A stretch of DNA of 9,423 bases, from the NCBI RefSeq assembly GCF_001942625.1, contig NZ_MLCL01000085.1:1-9423 (forward strand). Reading direction: 5' to 3'. Below the pieces are notes generated by a model. That model made no database searches. It saw only the letters and a list, made by a program, of their open reading frames with translations, and was not told where the DNA came from. This document shows, piece by piece, positions 1-9,100 of this stretch. This stretch comes from Mycobacterium syngnathidarum. GTDB taxonomy: Bacteria; Actinomycetota; Actinomycetes; Mycobacteriales; Mycobacteriaceae. Position numbers and translations under genes: made by a program. Positions within the stretch are counted from its first letter, which is position 1; each line of letters begins with the position of its first letter.

Positions 1-190
1 CCCGATACGACAACGAGACACCCTCGAAACACACCGCCACCGCATCCGCAGCACGCTGCACCTGAGCCCCGAACAACACCGGAACCGAAGACTCCACCAC
101 CGGCCGCATCAACACCGCCCGATGACCAACCTCATCCAACCGAGCACAATCAGCCGCATCCAACACATCTACCGCCGACAACCGCTGAGC
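1..190 (-). repeat. Near-identical intragenic repeat, module 4 copy (cut by window edge)
   Basis: This is the partner of 3157-3346. The mismatching positions here are 85, 170 and 175. From 191 upward the two copies diverge at once. The repeat almost certainly continues beyond position 1 into the module 4 A domain. Confidence 0.93.
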
Positions 191-3100
191 AGTGTCAGCT
201 GTGATCGCCGCCAATACACGTTGCAGCCTCTTGACGAGTGTGCGAACGCTCGCCGCGTCGAACACGTCCGTGCGGAACTCCACCACGCCACCGATCCCGG
301 CCGGAGCACCGGCATCGTTGAAGCGTTCAGCCAGGGAGAACACCAGATCCATACGGGCCGTGCGGGTCTCCGCATCCAGCGGTGTGGCCTGGACATCGCC
401 CAGGCGCAGACCGGTAGCTTGCTCGGCGGCGAAGTTCTGCCATGACACCATCACCTGCACGAGCGGATGGTGGGTCAGACTACGGGCGGGGTTGAGTCGC
501 TCCACAAGTGCCTCGAACGGCACGTCCTGATGCTCGAACGCCGCCAAGCCGCGCCGGCGTACCTGGGCCAGCAGATCCGAAACTGTGGGATCCCCGCCCA
601 GGTCCAGCTGCAACACCAGAGTGTTGACGAAGAAGCCGACCAGTTCATCGAGGCCCGGATCGCTGCGGCCCGCGGTTGCGATTCCCACTGCCACATCGGA
701 ACTGGCGCTCAACTCTGCGAGCAACGCTGCCAGCGCGGCCTGGACCACCATGAAGCTGGTCGCACCGTGCTCCCGGGCGACACGTGCCACCTGTTGCTGC
801 AATTCGGCCGGCCACTCCACCGCCACACTGGAGCCCTGATAGTCGGCCACCGGCGGATACGGCCGATCGGTCGGCAGCTCGAGACGCTCGGGCAGATCGA
901 CTAGTTCTTGTTCCCAATAGGCCAGCTGCGTGGCGATCACACTGTCCGGATCAGATGTCGACCCCAACCACTCCTGCTGCCACAACGTGTAATCGGCATA
1001 TTGGACTGACAACGGCGCCCACTCTGGCGCCCGGCCGGCACAGCGGCTGGCGTAGGCCGAGCCCAGATCCGCCACGAATGGCGTGATCGACCAACCATCG
1101 GCAGCGATGTGGTGAACCACCGCCACCAGTACGTGTTGCTCCTCAGCGACCCGGAAGAGTGTTGCCCGCAAGGGGATTTCCTGCGTGAGGTCAAAGTGCC
1201 GCCGCCCGACAGCTCCTGCTTCCTCCTTCAACCGATCCGCAGACCACCCACTGGCGTCGACAACCTGCCAGCCGAGTTCCGCTTGCCCGGCGGGCACCAC
1301 CAACTGCTGAGGAATCCCGTCAACGGCGCCGAACTTCGTGCGCAGGCTCTCGTGCCTTCCCACCACATCGGCCAATGCCTGCCCGAGCGCGGCGGCGTCC
1401 AGGTTGCCGTCCAGCCGCAATGCCACCGCCATGTTGTAGATCGATGACGGCCCCTGCAATTGTTCCAAGAACCACAACCGCTGTTGCGCATACGACAGCG
1501 GAATGACGTCTGGTCGCTGTTGGGCGACCAACTGCGGACGTCCACCCGAACCGGCCTTGATGTGCGGCGCCAGCTGGGCGATGGTGGGCGCGTCGAACAA
1601 GGTACGGACACTGACTTCGGCCTCGAAGCCGGCATTGACGGCTGCGAGTAGTCGCATCGCCGTCAGGGAGTCGCCGCCGAGGTCGAAGAAGGAGTCGTCG
1701 ACGCCGACGCGTTCCAGTCCCAGAACCTGGGCGTAGATGCCGGCCAGGATTTCCTCGGTAGCCGTGCTGGGCGCGCGATAGTGATCGGTGTCGGTGTATT
1801 CCGGTGCCGGCAGAGCGCGCTTGTCCAGCTTGCCGTTGACCGTCAGCGGCAACGCATCAAGGACTACGACAGCTGCGGGCACCATGTAGGCCGGCAGCCG
1901 CTCGGCCAGGGCCGCACGCACGTGCACCGGGTCCGCGCTACCGGTGAGGTAGCCGACCAGTCGCTTGTCGCCAGGCTGATCCTCACGGACGACCACCACC
2001 GCCTGCTGCACACCGTCCAGATCGGCCAGCGCGCTTTGGATTTCGCCGAGTTCGATGCGGTAACCACGAACCTTGACCTGCTCATCGGCACGTCCGGCAT
2101 ACCGCAACTGCCCATCCGGACCCCACGACACCAAATCCCCGGTCCGATACATCCGGGCACCGGGTGCGCCGAACGGGCACGCCACAAACCTCGATGCGGT
2201 CAAACCCGGCCGGCGTACGTAGCCCACGCCCACACCGCGGCCGGCCACATACAACTCACCCACCACACCCGGAGGAACCGGCCGGAGCGACCGGTCCAGG
2301 ACGAAAAGCGCCGCACCTGGGACCGGCACACCGATCGGCACCACACCCGAACCAGCCTGCAACGGAGCACTGATCGTGGCATAGACGGTCGTCTCCGTCG
2401 GGCCGTACCCGTTGATCATCACCCGGCCCGGCGCCCACCGATCCACCACATCCGGCGGACACGCCTCGGCAGCCACCATCAACGCTGCGGATTCCAGGCC
2501 CTCCGGGGACAGGATCCCTACTGCAGAGGGCGTTTGGCTCAGAACTGTGACGTGTTCGTTAACCAGAAGGGCATGCAGATCTTGCGATGAACGGGTGGTC
2601 TGCTCAGGCACTACCACCAAACGCCCACCGTGCAGCAGCGCACCCCAGATCTCCCACACCGAAAAATCGAACGCCAACGACGAACACGCCGCCCACACCT
2701 GCTGCGGCCCCAACTCGACACCCACATCCATGCCGTCAAACAACCGCGTCACGTTCTGATGAGTAACCGCAACACCTTTCGGCGTCCCCGTCGTCCCCGA
2801 CGTATAAATAATGTGCGCCACATCATCAGGAGCCGGAACCGGCAACGCAGCACACGACTGAGAATCAATCCGAGGATCCTCGACCTCCACCACCGGCACA
2901 CCCGATCCAAGCAACCGCTCGGCAAGCCCACCCGCAGTCACCGCCACCACCGGCCGTGCATCGCCCAGCATGAACTCAACCCGAGCATCAGGATGCGCCG
3001 GATCAATCGGCAGATACGCCGCCCCCGACTTCAACACACCCAAAATCGCCACGACAGCCTGCGCCGAGCGCTCCAACATCAACGCAACACACTCACCGGG

Positions 3101-6100
3101 CCCAGCACCATACTCGGCCAGCAAGTGCGCCAACCGATTCGACGCCTCATCCAACTCCCGATACGACAACGAGACACCCTCGAAACACACCGCCACCGCA
3201 TCCGCAGCACGCTGCACCTGAGCCCCGAACAACACCGGAATCGAAGACTCCACCACCGGCCGCATCAACACCGCCCGATGACCAACCTCATCCAACCGAG
3301 CACAATCAGCCGCATCCAACACATCCACCGACGACAACCGCTGAGCCGGATCCGAGACAAACACCGCCAGCATCCGCTGCAAACGTTGGATCAAAGTCTC
3401 GATCGTGGCGGCGTCGAACACGTCAGTGCGGAACTCCACCGATCCGTCGATCCCTGCCGGCGCACCGGCATCATTGAAGCGTTCCGCCAAGGAGAACACC
3501 AGATCCATACGGGCCGTCTGTGTTTCGGCCTCCAGTCGCGTGACGCCGACCTCACCCAGTGCCAATGCGGCAGCAGGGTCGCTGTGTTGCCATGGCAGGT
3601 TCTGCCAGGTCAGCATGACCTGCACGAGCGGGTGATGGGTGAGGCTGCGGGTCGGATTGAGCCGATCCACCAGCACCTCGAACGGCACGTCCTGATGCTC
3701 GAACGCCGCCAAGCTACGCTGCCGCACCTGACCCAACAGGTCTGCGACAGTGGGGTCCCCGGCCAGGTCCACGCGCAGCACCAAAGTGTTGACGAAGAAA
3801 CCCACCAACTCGTCGAGTGCGGGCTCGCCGCGGCCGGCAGACGCGATGCCCACGGCCACATCGGTGCTCGCGCTCAGCTGAGCCATCAACGCCGCCAGAG
3901 CTGCCTGGACCACCATGAAACTCGTCGCGCCGTGCTCGCGGGCGACCCGGGCGATCTGTTGCTGCAATTCGGCAGGCCAATCCACCACCACACTGGAACC
4001 CTGGTAGTCGGCCACCGGCGGATACGGCCGATCAGTCGGCAGCTCCAACCGATCAGGCAGATCGGCCAGCTCCTCCTCCCAGTACTTCAGCTGCCCGGCG
4101 ATCACGCTGTCGGCGTCGGATACCGAGCCCAGCCACTCCTGCTGCCACAACGTGAAATCGGCATACTGCACCGGCAGGGGCTCCCAATCCGGGGCCTGCC
4201 CGTCGCACCGGCTGGCGTAGGCAGTCGCCAGATCCACCACGAGCGGGGTGACCGACCAGCCGTCGGCGGCGATATGGTGAACCACCGCCGCCAGGACGTG
4301 CTCGTTCTCGCTGATGCGGAAAAGTGTTGCTTTGATCGGAATTTCACTCGTGAGGTCGAAACTGTGGCGGGCCGCTGCACCGATCTCCTCGTCGAGCCGG
4401 GCCGCCGACCACCCGGCGGCATCAACGATCTGCCATCCCAGATCAGCCTGTTCGGTGTCGAGAACCACCTGCTGGGGGACCCCGTCGACTGAAGTGAACA
4501 CCGTCCGGAGACTTTCCTGCCGGCCCACGACGTCCGCCAGCGCGGCACCCAGGGCAGCCTCATCGAGGTGCCCGCTGAGCCGCAAGGCCACCGCCATGTT
4601 GTAGATCGGCGAGGGCCCTTGCAGCTGCTCCAAGAACCAGAGTCGTTGCTGGGCATACGACAACGGAATGGCCGCCGGACGATGCCGCGCAGTCAGCGGT
4701 GGCCGCGCCACACCGTCCTGATGCCGATCGAGATAGTCGGCCAGCCCGCCGACCGTTGGCGCGTCGAACAGGTAACGAACCGGCACATCCCGGCCGAGAG
4801 CGGACTGCAGACGTGTGCTGACCCGGATGGCGATCAGGGAATCGCCGCCGAGGACGAAGAAATCGTCATCGAGCCCTGCCCTGCCGAGTCCGAGAACCTC
4901 GGTGAACACCTCGGCGACAATCTTTTCCGTATCGGTCTGGGGAGCCCGGAAGGAGGTTGCGACGAACGTCGGCTCAGGTAGTGCTTTCCGGTCGATCTTG
5001 CCCGAGGAAGTCAACGGGAACTCGTCGAGCACCACGATCTGGCTCGGAACCATGTACTCGGGCAACCGTTCAGCCAACCACTGGCGGACCGCCGTGACCT
5101 TTGAGTTGGTATGCGGGTCGTTGGCGTAACCGCCGCGCTGACGGGCGTCGGGCGCCGGCTGGTAGAGCTCAGTGAGCGCCGGCGGCAAATCACCGCCGGA
5201 GGTTGCGATGAAGACGGCATCCAAGGTTCCGGGTTGGGTGCCCCACGTAATTGCGACGTGGTAGCCGGCTGCCTCGCCGAGCCGGTACACCATTTCAGGA
5301 GTGACGACATCCTGTGCGGCGGCGTCGGCGTGGACGAGTGCCTCGGCGAGTGGGAGTCCTGCACCCAAAGCTTGTTCGGTCACCACATCGGCGATCACGC
5401 CGGCACGTGGAATGGAAGTGACCCGTACGGTGGACGGCTGCTGAGCCGTCAACTCGGCATGCAGCCCGCTCAGACCCGCACAGTCCGTCCACACCCACGT
5501 CGAGGCGTTGGCCAGTGAGCACACCTGCGTGGGCGACTTGTGGACGATGACGTCGTAGCGGTATCGGCTCAGCTCGTTGTCGGCCTCACCACGCTTGACC
5601 TGAATGTCGATGCCGCCCACGGATGGATGGTCGGCTGCCCAGGTGGTGAAGAACTCTGGGGCAAGGAGCAACTCATGTTCGCCCAGCATCGCGCGCTGTA
5701 CCCGTTGGCGGATCTCGTCAGTATCGGTACCGTTCCGGCTACGCGCCAACGCGATACCGGTCTGGAAGGCACCCTGCAGACTGTGATTGCGCACGTCGCC
5801 GATAAACAGCGTGCCGCCAGGAGCCAGCAATTCCACTGCCTTGTCGACGACCTCGGCCAGGTACCCAGCGCTCGGGAAGTACTGGACCACCGAGTTGATC
5901 ACCACCATGTCGAACTGGTTCTGTGGCAACGCCTCGGTGATGTGCGCCGGTCGGGTCAGCAGATGAACCCGGCCTCCCCAGGGCTGGCCGGCCACCGCCT
6001 TCTGCAGCTTCTGGATAGTCGGCGCGGAAAAGTCTGTGCCCCAATACTCGACGCATTCGGGAGCCAGCTGGGACAGCAGCAGGCCTGATCCGACGCCCAG

Positions 6101-9100
6101 CTCGAGTACTCGCTGCGGGCGCATGGACAGGATCCGATCCACAGTGGCCGAGCGCCATTCCTCCATTTCGGGCAGGGGAATCGGATCGTCCGTGTAGCTG
6201 CTGTTCCAGCCGCGGAAATCGTTACCGAATTCGACCACGTCAAGGTCAGCGTCGTAGAGCTCGTCGTAGATGCCTTGCCACTGATCGACAACGTCAGCGT
6301 CGTAGTCGGCGGTGCTGGTCTGCTCGAGGGCGATGTAACCAACCAGATGATCGACACCGGTGCTGCCTCGATGCACGGCCGCGGCCGCGCGGGTGACCTG
6401 CGGGCAGGCCAACAGGGTGTTCTCGATCTCACCCAGTTCCAGGCGCTGCCCACGGAGCTTGATCTGGGCATCTGCACGGCCGAGGTATTCCAGGCTGCCT
6501 GATTCGGCCCAGCGCACCAGGTCACCGGTGCGATACAGCCTCGTCCCCGGTTCTCCAAAGGGATTGGCCACGAAGCGATCCGCAGTCAGATCGGGGCGTC
6601 CCACATAACCACGAGCGACCGCAGGACCGGCCAGGTAGAGCTCGCCCACGACTCCGACCGGCGTCGGGTTCAGCCGCGAATCGAGCACGAACGCGCACGT
6701 TCCCGGAACCGGGGCACCGATGCGCACCGGTTGTCCGGCTGTCAGCGCACTCCAGGTGGCCCAGATGGTCACCTCGGTCGGTCCATAGGCGTTGAACATC
6801 CGCCGTCCGGGGGCCCATGCGGCCACCAACTCGGCCGGGCATGCCTCGCCACCGGTGACCAAGGTGTCCAGCCCGTCGATCTCGGCCGGATCCAGGGTGG
6901 CCAGCACCGTCGGGGTGATCAATGCCGCATCGACACGCTCACCCGCCAATACCTCGGCCAGCGCGGCCCCGGCGTAGGAATCCGGCGGGGCCACCACCAA
7001 TGCCGCCCCGGAGGACACCGCCCATAACCACTCGAAGATCGAGGCATCGAAAGTCGGTGCGGCGACCATCAGCACCCGAGCCTTCGGAGCCACCCCGAGC
7101 AGATCATGGTGTGCGGCCGCGACACCGAGCACCCCGGCATGGCTGATCGCGACACCCTTCGGAGTTCCGGTGGATCCCGATGTGAAGATCACATATGCCG
7201 CGTCGTCAACACTCAAGGGCGCCAGTCGATCCGGATCCGCTACCGGGTCCGCGCTGTGTTCTGACAGATCAACCACATCGAGCGGGACCACGAGTCGGCT
7301 CCCGGTCCCCTCGACCGCAGCGGTGCCGCAGGTGAGCACACAAACCGCCTCGGCGGCGTCCAATACCGTGGACACCCGCTCGGCGGGGTGAGCCGGATCG
7401 ACCGGAACGTACACTCCGCCGGCCTTGAGTACCGCCCACCAGGCGATCACCAAGTCCGCGCAGCGCCCCATCGCCACACCGACGGCGCGTTCAGGGCCCA
7501 CCCCGGCTTCGATCAGCGCCCGTGCCAGTCGGTTGGATACCTCATCAAGCTCCCGGTAGGACAGCTCGCGGCTCCCGTCCACGACTGCGACGGCCTCCGG
7601 ATCCGCGGCGACCGCGGCGGCCAACAGCTCCGGGGCCAATCCCATCGGGCGAGTTGCGTCTGCACCGGACCACTTGTGCAGCAACAGATCCTGCTCGTCA
7701 GGATCGAGCAGACCGACCTCGCCGACAACCACCGACGAGTCAGCCACCACAGCCTCGACGACACGGCCGAACCAACCCACCAAGCGCTCGACACTGGATC
7801 GGTCATACAGATCCGTGGCGTAGGCGACTGTGCCTGCCGCCATCAGTGCACCGCGGCCCTCTTCGGGCACCGCGTGCAGATCGAACAGCGCACTCGCGTC
7901 CCCGTTGGACACTTCTCGCAGATCGAATTCGAGGTCGAACCGGGCGGTGCGAATGTCGGCGGCCATCGGCTCGACGTCGAGTTCGTCGAGCTGGATCTCG
8001 GGGCGCACATTGTTCTGGAAAGCCAAGGCCACCTGGAACAGCGGATGGTGCGATGTGGACCGGGTCGGGTTGAGCCGCTCGACCAAAAGTTCGAACGGCA
8101 CGTCCTGACTGGCGTAGGCATCCAGCGCCTTCTGCCGGACACGTTCCAACACCTCGCTGAACCGCGACGCAGGATCAACGTCCACCCGGAGCACCCAGGT
8201 GTTGACGAAGAACCCGACCAGCTCATCGAGGGCCTGGTCCATGCGCCCGGCGATCGGGGTGCCCAACGCGATGTCCTCACCGACTCCGGCCCGGTGCAGC
8301 GCAACCGCCATCGCAGCCTGCAAAACCATCGACACGGTTGCGTTGTGGGCTGCGGCCACGGCCTTGAGCCCAGCCCAGGCCTCGGGGTCGATACGCAGAC
8401 CGACGGCGTCGCCGCGATAGCTGGGCACCGGGGGGCGTGGCCGATCCGAGGGAAGAGAAATGACCTCGGGGAGTTCTGCGAGTTCCCGCCGCCAGTATGC
8501 GAGCTGGTTGGCGAGCACACTGTCGGGATCGGATTCTGATCCCAACCAATCCTGTTGCCACAACGTGTAATCGGCGTACTGGACGGGCAATGGTGACCAA
8601 TCGGGCTCCTGGCCCACGGCCCTCGACCGATAGGCTGCGCCGACGTCGCGGGCCATAGGTGCCATCGACCATCCGTCAAAGGCAATGTGGTGCAGAACGA
8701 TTCCGAGGACATACTGCTCGGGGCCTACGGCGTAGATCTGGGCCCGGATCGGAATCTCATTGGCCAGGTCGAACGTGTAGCCCGCCAGGGAGGTCAGCTC
8801 CCCGACCAGATCGTCGTCCGTCACCGGCACCACGGCCGGGCCTCCGCGGCGCCACAGCCCGGGCTGTGCGGGCAGTACCTTTTGCGAGGGCACTCCGTCG
8901 ATGTCGGGGAACACCGTGCGCAGCGATTCATGGCGGTCGATCACGTCGTCGAGAGCCGATTCCAGGGCGTCGACATCCAAGGCGCCGTTGATCCGGAACG
9001 CGATCGGCATGTTGTATGTCGCCGCTCCGTCCTCGAACCGGTTGAGGAACCACATACGGTTCTGTGCGAAGGACAACGGGACCAGGGCAGGACGCTCGCC

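Noticed and set aside
2800..2822. TATAAT-like AT-rich patch (cgtataaataatgtgcgcc) that could pass for a promoter -10 box
   Set aside because: It encodes the conserved A3 residues HIIYTSG on the minus strand, lies inside the A domain, and no gene starts beyond it on either strand.
1..3346. Direct repeats 3.2 kb apart read as insertion sequence ends or attachment sites
   Set aside because: Both copies are coding and in frame, at equivalent places in paralogous modules, and the region between them is a normal C-A-T-C block with no transposase or integrase.
2630..4492. A 620-codon open frame on the plus strand, the longest complete ORF in the window
   Set aside because: It is exactly codon-aligned with the minus-strand NRPS frame. 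In that phase a plus-strand stop appears only where the sense gene uses TTA, CTA or TCA, which are rare in high-GC genes. Its protein is rich in R, H, P and T and shows no domain. The other long plus-strand frames (for example 467-904, 1781-2590, 5540-6088, 7388-8539) share this phase and are shadows too.
7843..8712. A 289-codon minus-strand open frame
   Set aside because: It is in a different frame from the conserved C-domain motifs (C3 to C7) at the same place and has no recognisable domain, so it is a high-GC shadow.
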